Shown here in pieces: positions 40,817-49,100 of a stretch of 64,000 bases of DNA (positions within the stretch are counted from its first letter, which is position 1; each line of letters begins with the position of its first letter). The DNA comes from UBA2862 sp045658005. GTDB lineage: Bacteria; Bacillota; Clostridia; Christensenellales; Aristaeellaceae. Location of the stretch: positions 1 to 64,000 of the forward strand of contig JAZOUD010000064.1 in the NCBI GenBank assembly GCA_045658005.1. Reading direction: 5' to 3'. The notes below the pieces were generated by a model. It was not told the DNA's origin. It saw only the letters and a list, made by a program, of their open reading frames with translations, and ran no database searches. The position numbers and the translations under genes are program-made.

Positions 40817-41668
40817 TCATTCGTTGATTTTCCTGGCGACCACGACCATGCGCCCGTTCTTCTGCGAGTATTCGCAGGTGGAGAGCGTCAGCAGCTTGTC
40901 GCCGTACCGCGCCGTCACGCCTGTATCGTACAGTGCCCGTTCCCGGCAGGCGCTGATGTAAGCGTCGTATTCCTCCGCGCTGTTCGCCTTGGAGAAGGCG
41001 TAATACGCAAAGTCATGTCCGGTGTAGACGGGCGTGGTGAAGGCGAACATGACTTCATAGGTCTCCGAGCCATGCAGCGTCTCATAGACAATCCGCTTGT
41101 GTTCCTCGTAAAAGGACTGCTTCTTGTACTTGTTGAGTGCCGCGAACATCTTTCCGCTGTTCATGTGGTGCCCATAGATGATCACGTTGTCGCTGTCGTC
41201 GGGATCACAGTTTTCCGCGATGAACAGCGCCCCGGCAGAGGCATGGTTGCCGTTGAAGTCGCGGTGCAGATAGTAGTTCTTCGGGTTGGGACGATACATC
41301 ACGGGATAATCGATGACCGTTCCCTCAATGGTGATCCACGCCACGCAGTCAGGATTCTTCTCATGCAGCGCCAGCAGACCGGAATGGATGACCGGCGGTA
41401 ATGTTGGCTCCGGCGTTTCATCTGACAGGCTTTCCTCGCCATCCACCTGGTCGCTTTCTTCCGTATTGGTAACTGTCGTCGTCGCCATTGGCGTGACGAC
41501 CATGCCATCTGTATGGGAATCATCCCCGGCGGCATGAATCGCCGCCAGCTCCGCATACAGCGAAGCTGAATGCGCCTCCTCCCGAATGTAAGGGATAAGG
41601 TTGACGGCGCTGACAGCGATGCCTCCAACGGACATAAGCAACAATCCGATGCTAAGAATCTTCCTCAT
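40817..41668 (-). CDS. srtB: Class B sortase
   Basis: About 283 residues. N-terminal signal anchor (ILSIGLLLMSVGGIAVSAV), a Ser/Thr/Glu linker, then a sortase fold with WITIEGTVIDYPVM, NVIIYGHHMNSG (catalytic His), TLSTCEY (catalytic Cys near 262) and Arg in GRMVVVARK. The insert helix between strands fits class B. The likely substrate is the large SpaA/Cna-B protein of the same element, which ends in TPKTG, close to the (S/P)PxTG motif recognised by clostridial SrtB. The start overlaps the end of virB4. Confidence 0.92.
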   Translation of the reverse strand: MRKILSIGLLLMSVGGIAVSAVNLIPYIREEAHSASLYAELAAIHAAGDDSHTDGMVVTPMATTTVTNTEESDQVDGEESLSDETPEPTLPPVIHSGLLALHEKNPDCVAWITIEGTVIDYPVMYRPNPKNYYLHRDFNGNHASAGALFIAENCDPDDSDNVIIYGHHMNSGKMFAALNKYKKQSFYEEHKRIVYETLHGSETYEVMFAFTTPVYTGHDFAYYAFSKANSAEEYDAYISACRERALYDTGVTARYGDKLLTLSTCEYSQKNGRMVVVARKINE

Positions 41669-44249
41669 GTTCATCTTCCTGCTGCTCCCTCGCCATGCGC
41701 GCCTCGACCTCCTCCGGCTTGGTGGTCATCAGGCTGTACAGTCGCGTGGACTTGTCGAAGCGATCCCGGAACGGGATGATGACGTTGCCGTAGAACAGCA
41801 GACCCTCGCCCTCCTGGGAATTGGTGACGTGGGACAGCTGTCGCGGGCTGATGTTCAGCTGCTTGGCGAGGATGGCTCTGTCGCCGCCGGCCTGGTTGAG
41901 CATGATGATGAAGTCGCTGTTCTCAAAGATGTTCTCGATCTCCCGGCTGGCCAACAGGTCCTTCACGTTCTGCGTGATGCCCGTGGGAATGCCGCCCCAC
42001 TTCCTGAACCGCTTCCAGATGTCGATGGAATAGGAGGCAGTCTGCTCCTCCTTCAGCAGCAGATGGAACTCGTCGATGTAGTAGCGGGTGGCCTTGTGGG
42101 AGAAGCGGTTGACTGTCACACGATTCCACACCTGGTCCTGGACGATGAGCATTCCCAGCTTTTTCAGCTGCTTGCCCAGGTCCTTGATGTCGAAGCAGAC
42201 GATGCGGTTCGTCAGCTCCACGTTCGTCTGGTGGTTGAACACGTTGAGGCTGCCGGTGACGTAGATCTCTAGCGCCGTGGCGATGTAGGCCGCCTCCTTT
42301 TCCGGCTGCTTGAGCAGGCAGTTGTACAGGTCGCCCAGGATGGGGATGTTCTCCGGGCGCGGGTCGCGCAGGTATTTGTCGTAGATGATGGCAAGGCATC
42401 TGTCGATGACCGACTTCTCCTTCGGGTCGATGCCGCTGCGCGACCCCATGATCAGCTCGCACAGGGAGAGGATGAAGTCGGACTTCAGGCGCAGCGGGTT
42501 CTCATCGTCTGAATAGTCCAGGTTGAAATCCAGCGGGTTGATGTAGTCGTGGCTGCTGGGAGCGATGCGCACCACCTGGCCGCCCAGCGCCTGCACCAGC
42601 GGGTAATACTCGCCCTCCGGATCGCAGATGATCACGTCGTCCTCCGAGAAGAAGAACACATGGGCGATCTCCCGCTTTGCCGTGAAAGACTTGCCGCTAC
42701 CGGGCGTACCGAGAATCAGGCCGTTGGGTGTTTTGAGCTGTTTCCTGTCGGCGTAGATCATGTTGTTGGACACAGCATTCAGGCCATAATAGACCGATTC
42801 CTCGCCGGGGATGAACAGCTCCTGCGTCGTAAAAGGCACGAATATGGCGGTGGAGGTGGTGGTCAGCGCCCGCTTGATGGGCACTTGGTTCCAACCCAGC
42901 GGCAGGCTGCTGACCATGCCCGCCTCCTGCATACAGTCGAGCCTGCGCAGCGCGCAGTTGTAGCGATGCGCCACGCCATCCACCTGTCCCACGGCGTTTT
43001 CCAGCTCCTCCCGCGTCCGCTCGGTGTTCAGCACCAGCACCGTCACCAGGAACAGGCGCTCGTTGCGGGATTGCAAATCGTCCAGCAAGTGCTGGGCCTC
43101 GCCGGAATAGGTGTTCAGGTCGGAGGGGATGATGTCCATGTCGTAGCCGGAGCGCACGGCTTTCTTCTGCTCCTCGATCTTCATCTTGTTGATGTCGCTG
43201 ACCTTGCCCTTCACCATCTTGATGGCGGCGGATTGCTCAATGGACTGGATGTGCATGGTGATGACCATATCCCTGTCCAGATCGAGGAACTCGGCCAGCA
43301 TCTTGTCGGAAAGCTCGGAGGCGAGGATTTGGAGATAGGACACGGCGCTGTAGCGGTTCCCCATGCGGTAATAGCGCCGGTTCTTGAAGTTGAAGCTGGT
43401 CGGGGCGATGTAATCCTTGGTGGACATGCCCGACTTCAACACCAGGTCGTAGCTGAACTCAAAGGGCGCTTTGGCATCCGGATTGAAGAATTCGTACATC
43501 TGCTTGAGCCGCTCCGCGCCGGTCAGCGGATAGGCCACCACGCCCAGCACCTTAAAATTGGTGAGGATGTCGGCTTCGATGCGCTCCAGCTTCGGCTTGG
43601 CTTCGCGGAAGTTGTCCGCCTCGATGGAATAGGTGATGTACTTGGTGCGGATCAGGCCGTTGTTGCCCTTCTGTAGCTGCTCCCGGAGCATATTGGCGTA
43701 TTCTTCCATAAGGTCGGAGAAGCCGTCGTTCCGGGGACGCACCTTAATGAGATTCTCCAGCTCCGCGGCGATGCTGTGCCGGTTGGAGAAGGTCAGCTGG
43801 GCGTGGATGGTGTAGTCGAAGTAGTTGAGAAACTCCGACCAGCCGTCGAAGATGTCCGCCTTGTCGTCGGGCTGCGCCAGCTGGTAGTTCAGGTCGAGGT
43901 AGCGAATGGTCTTGGAATACAGCCGATCATGGACGCGGCAGATGCCGTCCTTGCCCATCTCCCGGTAGGGGATGGTTGCCTGGGCGGAGATTCCCCGCTT
44001 GTTCTGCTCCTCCGACTGGGGCTTCCTTGTGCCGTTCCTCGCGCCCTTTTTCTTCGCCGCGGCCTTGTGCTTAGTGGCGGCCTTTCTGCGGGCGGTCTGA
44101 CGCTTCGCCGCTTCCATCGCCTCCCGCTTCGCCACCTTTTCAGCGGCGCGACGCTGCCTGCGGCTCATGCGAGGGTTATCAGTCTCGATCTCCGGCATTC
44201 CCGCATGGACGGTCATGCCGGCGTCAGCGCTTCTTTTTCTTCGGAACAT
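41652..44249 (-). CDS. VirB4/TraE-type conjugation ATPase
   Basis: 865 residues, the motor of the type IV secretion channel. Walker A GTPGSGKSFTAKRE near 513, DVIICDPEGEY (VirB4 motif) and the Walker B segment RYYIDEFHLLL; QNVKDLLASREIENIFENSD near the end is typical for VirB4. The first 100 residues are very basic (KRQTARRKAATKHKAAAKKK), an addition also seen in other clostridial elements. AAAGGAG stands 7 nt before the start; the gene overlaps prgI by 26 nt and sortase by 17 nt. Confidence 0.92.
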   Translation of the reverse strand: MFRRKRSADAGMTVHAGMPEIETDNPRMSRRQRRAAEKVAKREAMEAAKRQTARRKAATKHKAAAKKKGARNGTRKPQSEEQNKRGISAQATIPYREMGKDGICRVHDRLYSKTIRYLDLNYQLAQPDDKADIFDGWSEFLNYFDYTIHAQLTFSNRHSIAAELENLIKVRPRNDGFSDLMEEYANMLREQLQKGNNGLIRTKYITYSIEADNFREAKPKLERIEADILTNFKVLGVVAYPLTGAERLKQMYEFFNPDAKAPFEFSYDLVLKSGMSTKDYIAPTSFNFKNRRYYRMGNRYSAVSYLQILASELSDKMLAEFLDLDRDMVITMHIQSIEQSAAIKMVKGKVSDINKMKIEEQKKAVRSGYDMDIIPSDLNTYSGEAQHLLDDLQSRNERLFLVTVLVLNTERTREELENAVGQVDGVAHRYNCALRRLDCMQEAGMVSSLPLGWNQVPIKRALTTTSTAIFVPFTTQELFIPGEESVYYGLNAVSNNMIYADRKQLKTPNGLILGTPGSGKSFTAKREIAHVFFFSEDDVIICDPEGEYYPLVQALGGQVVRIAPSSHDYINPLDFNLDYSDDENPLRLKSDFILSLCELIMGSRSGIDPKEKSVIDRCLAIIYDKYLRDPRPENIPILGDLYNCLLKQPEKEAAYIATALEIYVTGSLNVFNHQTNVELTNRIVCFDIKDLGKQLKKLGMLIVQDQVWNRVTVNRFSHKATRYYIDEFHLLLKEEQTASYSIDIWKRFRKWGGIPTGITQNVKDLLASREIENIFENSDFIIMLNQAGGDRAILAKQLNISPRQLSHVTNSQEGEGLLFYGNVIIPFRDRFDKSTRLYSLMTTKPEEVEARMAREQQEDEHEEDS

Positions 44250-44607
44250 TCCTGGCTCCTTTCCGGGCCGTGTCTCTGGCGGGCACCATCTTTTTCTTCT
44301 CATAGAGGTTGGTCATTTCGTATTTGCGGACGCCGGGCCGCAGGAATTTCGTGGTGATGAGGTTCATCAACACCTTCTCCAGCGGCAGGCCGTCACGCTC
44401 ATACATGGCGAACAGGAACGCGGGCAGCATCAGCAGCACCATGCAGGTGGCCGACGTGGTGGTGCCCAGCGCCTCCCGCGTCAGGAAGTAGAACGGCAGG
44501 CCAATCGCCGCCGCGAGGGCGAAGCAGATCAGCTGCCGCCGGGTCAGGTTGAACACCAGCTTGTTCTTGACTTTCGTCAGGTCTTTGGGGACGGAAACAT
44601 AGGCCAT
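44224..44607 (-). CDS. PrgI-family membrane protein (VirB3-like)
   Basis: 127 residues, two transmembrane helices (LICFALAAAIGLPFYF and TSATCMVLLMLPAFLFAMY) preceded by VSVPKDLTKVKNKLVFNLTR, the PrgI signature. It is the small membrane partner of VirB4 in Gram-positive conjugation. AAAGGAG 6 nt before ATG. Confidence 0.9.
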   Translation of the reverse strand: MAYVSVPKDLTKVKNKLVFNLTRRQLICFALAAAIGLPFYFLTREALGTTTSATCMVLLMLPAFLFAMYERDGLPLEKVLMNLITTKFLRPGVRKYEMTNLYEKKKMVPARDTARKGARNVPKKKKR

Positions 44608-44630
44608 AATGGACTCCTTTCATCGTTTTA

Positions 44631-45503
44631 TCAGTGCGCGTTGAACACGGACTTGGACAGGCTGCCGGTTTTCAGCAGCGCGAAGCACAGCATGACGGTA
44701 TACGCAGCTATGCCGAAAAGCGCCGAATGCATGTTGTCGGAGATCTGCATCGTGGAGACCAGCACGGCGTAGATCGCCACGCACACCATGATGAAGAAGC
44801 CCTGGAACGCCAGCGCCAGCAGTCCGCGCAGGTAGTTGTTGCCGATCTGTCCCCATTCCCGGTTGCTCATGGTGGCAAAGGGGATGGCGGCGACAGAGGA
44901 ATACAGATATATTTCGATCATGCGGCCATACAGCACCACCGTGATGATGACCGACATGACCTTCATGCCAAAGCTCACCAGCAGGGTCTCCAGGGCCAGA
45001 AGGACAAGCTCTCCCATTTCCATTGTTTGTATCGTTGTGCTCATCTGCCCGACCAGCGAGGAAATGTCTATCGCCGTCGAGCCTCCGATCACTCCCGCCG
45101 CGCTGTTCACCACATGCTGGCCCACGTCGAAGATCGCCATGACCATATCGAAGGTATGGGACACGATCCACACGGCCACCCACATCTTGAAGAAATACTT
45201 GAAGAACATGAAGGTGTCCACGTCGTGCATGTTGTTGGCGCTGGTGACCATGGAGATCAGCTCATAGCACAGTATGAAGGTGATGATCATCCCCGCGATG
45301 GGGATGATGACGGAATTGGAGAGGCTGCGTATCATGGAAAAGATACTGCCGTTCCAGCCCTGGGGGGTCTGCCCAACCTGACTTGCGATCTCGCCGGTCT
45401 TCTGATTGACATCGGTGAACATGTTGGTCAGGTTGGACGTGACCATGCCGGAGAGGAGCTGGCGCATCCATTTCTCTATCTCTTCAAACAGAGCGTTAAA
45501 CAT
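44631..45503 (-). CDS. VirB6/TrbL-like channel protein (CD0411 type)
   Basis: 290 residues with five to six transmembrane helices (SVIIPIAGMIITFILCYELI, ELVLLALETLLVSFGM, LLALAFQGFFIMVCVAIYAVLV). Gene order prgI-virB6-maff2-virD4 and hydrophobic pattern match the VirB6-like proteins of clostridial ICEs. GGGAGGA lies before the ATG. Confidence 0.85.
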   Translation of the reverse strand: MFNALFEEIEKWMRQLLSGMVTSNLTNMFTDVNQKTGEIASQVGQTPQGWNGSIFSMIRSLSNSVIIPIAGMIITFILCYELISMVTSANNMHDVDTFMFFKYFFKMWVAVWIVSHTFDMVMAIFDVGQHVVNSAAGVIGGSTAIDISSLVGQMSTTIQTMEMGELVLLALETLLVSFGMKVMSVIITVVLYGRMIEIYLYSSVAAIPFATMSNREWGQIGNNYLRGLLALAFQGFFIMVCVAIYAVLVSTMQISDNMHSALFGIAAYTVMLCFALLKTGSLSKSVFNAH

Positions 45504-45534
45504 GGGTCAGTTCCTCCCATAGTCGTTGTGCCGC

Positions 45535-45750
45535 TTATCCGAACAGGCCGGACAGCAGGGGGATCAGCTGGGTGCCGATCAGGGCAACGCCGCCACCCGC
45601 CATGAGCTGCTTGATGCCCTGGGACTTTGCGCCGGGATTGTCGTTGCCGTAGCCTTCCAGCAGGTTGATGACGCCCCACGCGCCCAGGCCAGCACCGAGG
45701 GCGACCACGAGGGTCTGGAGAATGGTGATTGCGGAGTTGAAGAATGCCAT
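45535..45750 (-). CDS. Maff2-family small membrane protein
   Basis: 71 residues, two hydrophobic segments (ITILQTLVVALGAGLGAWGV and LMAGGGVALIGTQLIPLLSG) separated by a short polar loop: the Maff2 family, probably a pilin-like or channel subunit (VirB2-like position). The ATG at 45750 lies 9 nt after AAAGGA. Confidence 0.85.
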   Translation of the reverse strand: MAFFNSAITILQTLVVALGAGLGAWGVINLLEGYGNDNPGAKSQGIKQLMAGGGVALIGTQLIPLLSGLFG

Positions 45751-45789
45751 ATTCACATTTCCTTTCTGTGGTGGAATGAATGAGGGAGG

Positions 45790-47655
45790 TCAGCTTGCGG
45801 GCTGATCTCCCTCATGGTCGTTTTGTGGGACGCTGCTTGCGTCGTACTCATAGACTTCGCACACATCGTCCGGCCGGACGTGCAGCCTGTGCCGCAGGTA
45901 GGTTTCTATATGAAAAGCGTTCTTGGGATTGGCGTCGGACAGCATCCGGTAACGCTTGTGCCGGGTGATGTCGTATTTATCCGAGAGGAAGGGACGAACG
46001 CCCCTCAGCTGAAGGATACACTTGTTGCCGTCCATGACCGCGAGCTCGTCGCGGCTCATGAGTTCATGGCCAGTCTTCTGATAGTTGAGGCCCATTGACC
46101 GGCTCTGCCCGCGGGTGTCAGAGGTGTTGTACAGGTCGATGGTCTCCTTTCCGAGCGTCTCGGAGATCTCCTTCAGCGTGCTCGGCTCTTTCCCGCCCAG
46201 AAAGAGCATGGTGTCGCAGTTGCCGATGATGGTCTCAGCCGCGTCCTTGTATATGGTCTTGAGCTGGGACTGCGATTGCAGGATGATATTGGCCGACATC
46301 TCCCGGCTTCGGATCGTGGCGATCAGCTTGTCGAACATGGGAATCTGCCCGATGTTGGCGAATTCGTCCAGCAGGAACCGCACATGGTACGGAAGCCTGC
46401 CGCCATGCACGTCGTCCGCGCGGTCACACAGCAGGTTGAACAGCTGGCTGTACATCATGGCCACCACGAAGTTGAAGGTGGAGTCGGTATCGCTGACGAT
46501 GATGAAAAGCGCCGTCCTCTGATCCCCGATCATGTCCAGCTCCATCTCGTCATAGGCCAGAAGGTCCCGCAGCTCCGCGATGTCGAACGGCGCAAGGCGA
46601 GCGCCGCAGGAAATCAAGATCGATTTCGCCGTCTTGCCCGCCGCCAGCTTGAACTTGGCATACTGGCGAACTGCGAAGTGATCCGGCTTGTCGCGGGCCA
46701 GATCGTCAAACAGCAGGTCGATGGCGTTCTTGAACGTCTCGTCCTCCTCCCGCACCTCAAAGGCGTTGATCAACTCCAGCAGCATCGTGAAATTCTGCTC
46801 GTCCTCCGGGGCCTCATACCACAGGTAGCCGATGAGCGCGCAGAACAGCAGCCGCTCCGACTTTACCCAGAAATCCTCGCCGGCCTTTTCACCGTCCCCC
46901 TTGGTGTTGGCGATCAGCGCGTTGACCAGTTTCAAAATGTCCTTTTCGCTGCGAATGTACTGAAAGGGGTTGTAGTGCATGGACTTGGCGAAGTTGATGG
47001 TGTTCAGCACCTTCACGCGATAGCCGCCCTTGACAAGCATCCTTCCGCATTCGATGACCAGGCTGCCCTTGGGATCGGTCACGACGAAGCTGACCTTTTC
47101 CGGCATCTGCATCAGGTTCGGCTTGACGAAGAATCGTGTCTTGCCGGAGCCGGACCCGCCAATGACGATGACGTTCTTGTTCCTGGCGTATTTGGGGAGC
47201 GAAGGACGCCCGTTCATGGTCAACCGTTCCGTAGCAGTAAGCAGAATGTTGTTCTCGTATACGGGATCAATGAACGGGGCGATGTCCTTCGCCGTTCCCC
47301 AGCGGGCTGAACCGTATTCCTGCCCGTGCCGAAACTTCTTGGAATTGCCGGCGCGGTAGGCCACCACCAGCCGCACGATGGCAGCAGCGGCAACGCCGAC
47401 CAGCAAATCGCGGGGATGGAAGCTGACCAGCGGCCGCCCGAACGCCATCTGCGCGTTGGACAGCAGAACCACCAGCCGGGAAAGCAGATTGTTTCCCGGA
47501 CAGCAGCGGTACATCCAGCCCAGCTTATCGCCCACACAGGCGATGAAGGTGTAAGGAAGCAGGTCGATCACGACCTGCTTTGCGTTGAACGTGGGCGGCA
47601 AGCGCGGCAGCCAGCGGGGTTTGCGCTTGCCCTGTTTCCTTTTCTTGGTACTCAA
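45790..47655 (-). CDS. Type IV coupling protein (VirD4/TraG)
   Basis: 621-residue ATPase that brings the relaxase-DNA complex to the channel. Two N-terminal hydrophobic segments, SARWGTAKDIAPF, Walker A GGSGSGKTRFF near 163, DPKGSLV, Walker B RFLLDEFANIGQIP near 428 and LQSQSQLKTIYKD. TTG start whose first bases overlap the stop of pcfB (TTGA), so it depends on coupling. Relaxase not found in the window. Confidence 0.93.
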   Translation of the reverse strand: MSTKKRKQGKRKPRWLPRLPPTFNAKQVVIDLLPYTFIACVGDKLGWMYRCCPGNNLLSRLVVLLSNAQMAFGRPLVSFHPRDLLVGVAAAAIVRLVVAYRAGNSKKFRHGQEYGSARWGTAKDIAPFIDPVYENNILLTATERLTMNGRPSLPKYARNKNVIVIGGSGSGKTRFFVKPNLMQMPEKVSFVVTDPKGSLVIECGRMLVKGGYRVKVLNTINFAKSMHYNPFQYIRSEKDILKLVNALIANTKGDGEKAGEDFWVKSERLLFCALIGYLWYEAPEDEQNFTMLLELINAFEVREEDETFKNAIDLLFDDLARDKPDHFAVRQYAKFKLAAGKTAKSILISCGARLAPFDIAELRDLLAYDEMELDMIGDQRTALFIIVSDTDSTFNFVVAMMYSQLFNLLCDRADDVHGGRLPYHVRFLLDEFANIGQIPMFDKLIATIRSREMSANIILQSQSQLKTIYKDAAETIIGNCDTMLFLGGKEPSTLKEISETLGKETIDLYNTSDTRGQSRSMGLNYQKTGHELMSRDELAVMDGNKCILQLRGVRPFLSDKYDITRHKRYRMLSDANPKNAFHIETYLRHRLHVRPDDVCEVYEYDASSVPQNDHEGDQPAS

Positions 47656-48164
47656 CGGGATTCCGTCCTCTCTTTCTTCTTCTCGCGCTCCCGTGCCCGC
47701 TGGGGCAGGGTGCGCTTCATGGCGACGGACAGCTTCTTCTTGACAGAAGGCTTCTTCTCTTTGGTGGTATACTCAGAGTATTCCTTGAAGGCCGCCTCCA
47801 TCGTCTTGACATCCCGTGCCCGGAAGAACACGAAGTATCGCGGCGGATCTGCCTCTTTGTCCTTCTTCAGCGCATAATCAATGCCATACTTCCGGGCGTA
47901 TCGTTCAAAGGATTTGATGTTCTCGTCGGTGATCTCGATGTTAGAGAGTTCGCTGCCCTCCGTCTGTAAATCCCGGAGGGACTGCTTCCCCCGGTTGACG
48001 GCAACATCATCCTTCTGATACGATGCTTCCCGGCGCTGGACATTCTGCTTGTGTTTCTCCCTGGCCCGGAGTACGGCACGAAGGGCGGCTTTCAGCGAGT
48101 TCGCCGTCACCCTCGCGCCTTTGATGTACACGGTAATCGTCTTGTGGTTAATCTCTTCCTGCAT
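47652..48164 (-). CDS. PcfB-family protein (DUF3801)
   Basis: 170 residues. EEINHKTITVYIKGARVT and NIEITDENIKSFERYARKYG, then PPRYFVFFRARDVKTMEAAF, match PcfB/DUF3801, an accessory of the coupling protein in conjugative elements. Basic C-terminal tail. The start overlaps the end of the upstream 46-residue gene. Confidence 0.85.
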   Translation of the reverse strand: MQEEINHKTITVYIKGARVTANSLKAALRAVLRAREKHKQNVQRREASYQKDDVAVNRGKQSLRDLQTEGSELSNIEITDENIKSFERYARKYGIDYALKKDKEADPPRYFVFFRARDVKTMEAAFKEYSEYTTKEKKPSVKKKLSVAMKRTLPQRAREREKKKERTESR

Positions 48165-48288
48165 TTCTCTCACGCTCCCATGCTTCCATTTGGCGCTCCG
48201 CGTCGCCGCCGACAATGATACAGGCATAGCCCATGAGCGCCAGCAGTATGACGAGAGCGATGCCGATGATAATCAGGATGGTTTTCAT
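48148..48288 (-). CDS. 46-residue single-pass membrane protein
   Basis: ATG with GGGAG 9 nt upstream; the product is MKTILIIIGIALVILLALMG then YACIIVGGDAER and a charged tail (MEAWERERNAGRD). One transmembrane helix. It overlaps the pcfB start by 17 nt and is the first gene of this conjugation block. Small proteins in this position occur in related elements; function unknown. Confidence 0.7.
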   Translation of the reverse strand: MKTILIIIGIALVILLALMGYACIIVGGDAERQMEAWERERNAGRD

Positions 48289-48312
48289 ATGATCACTCCC
48301 TTATATCGCCTC

Positions 48313-48342
48313 TTGTGTTTTCCCCGCTTCCTGTGCTATAAT
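48313..48342 (+). promoter_or_regulatory. Promoter of the toxin-antitoxin pair
   Basis: TTGTGT (48313-48318), 18 bp, TATAAT (48337-48342), 25 nt before the antitoxin start. Confidence 0.65.
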
Positions 48343-48366
48343 GGAATTGGAAACGGAGGTGTTCCT

Positions 48367-48597
48367 ATGACAGTCGCATTGAAGAATCTGATTTCCACCA
48401 TCCCTACGCTGAGCGAAGCCGAATTCGCGCAGCTTGTTGAAGCTGTTTATTCGCGCATGAGCGTTCAGAACGGAATAGCTCCGCTGACCGAGGAACAATG
48501 GGCTGAAAAACTGGATCACTCTCTTGCCCAGGCAAGGCAGGGCCAGAAGTCAGACGCCAGCACGCTGACCACGCGAATCCGGGCCATGTACGGCTGA
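48367..48597 (+). CDS. Antitoxin-like protein of a RelE/ParE pair
   Basis: 76 residues; helical, with LSEAEFAQLVEAVYSRM and EEQWAEKLDHSLAQARQG. CGGAGGT lies 6 nt before the ATG. The family is not one I can name with certainty, but the position 26 nt before a ParE/RelE-like gene, opposite to the surrounding conjugation operon and with its own promoter, fits an antitoxin. Confidence 0.68.
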   Translation: MTVALKNLISTIPTLSEAEFAQLVEAVYSRMSVQNGIAPLTEEQWAEKLDHSLAQARQGQKSDASTLTTRIRAMYG

Positions 48598-48623
48598 TAC
48601 CATTGCCATGCGAGGAAACGACG

Positions 48624-48941
48624 ATGAAAGAATACTTTGTCTCATCGACCTGGGACGCGGATGCCGACACCTTGCGCCATTACCTGTACATCAGGAATGT
48701 GCTGATGAATCCACAGGCCACTGACGCCTATCTGACCGATTACGACGAAACGCGGGAGCTTCTCTCCAAATCGGCAGGCTCTCTGAGGATTGGAGACCAT
48801 CCACTGATGAGAGAGCGCGAATTGCGCCGTATCAACTTTATCCGCCACGATTATTTCCTGGTGTACCACATCGAAGGAGATGAAGCGGAAATCGTCGCCG
48901 TAGGCCATTTCGATGAGGATTTGAAGAACGTCATCCACTGA
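48624..48941 (+). CDS. RelE/ParE-type toxin
   Basis: 105 residues. WDADADTLRHYLYIRNVLMN and ERELRRINFIRHDYFLVYHI with VGHFDEDLKNVI at the end follow the ParE/RelE fold (helical hairpin, then strands with the basic RRINF..YFLVY core). GAGGAAACG precedes the ATG. Probably stabilises the element after transfer. Confidence 0.75.
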   Translation: MKEYFVSSTWDADADTLRHYLYIRNVLMNPQATDAYLTDYDETRELLSKSAGSLRIGDHPLMRERELRRINFIRHDYFLVYHIEGDEAEIVAVGHFDEDLKNVIH

Positions 48942-48969
48942 TCAGCAATTACATACAACAAGGATTACA

Positions 48970-48997
48970 AAGGAGCCGAAGCATAGCAACGGCTCCT
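48970..48997 (+). terminator. Hairpin after the toxin gene
   Basis: AAGGAGCCG / CGGCTCCTT followed by CCCC; moderate T content only. Further hairpins (TGCGGT..ACCGCA, AAACCC..GGGTTT, GTTTCGGC..GCCGAAAC, 49021-49092) lie between it and the convergent surface-protein gene and may end the latter's transcript. Confidence 0.5.
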
Positions 48998-49100
48998 TCC
49001 CCTATTCTGTCAGAACTTCCTGCGGTTCTTTCGCATGACCGCAAGGTTGAAAACCCTTTGGGGTTTCAAGTTTCGGCTGAAAGCCGAAACCGCGGACGGT

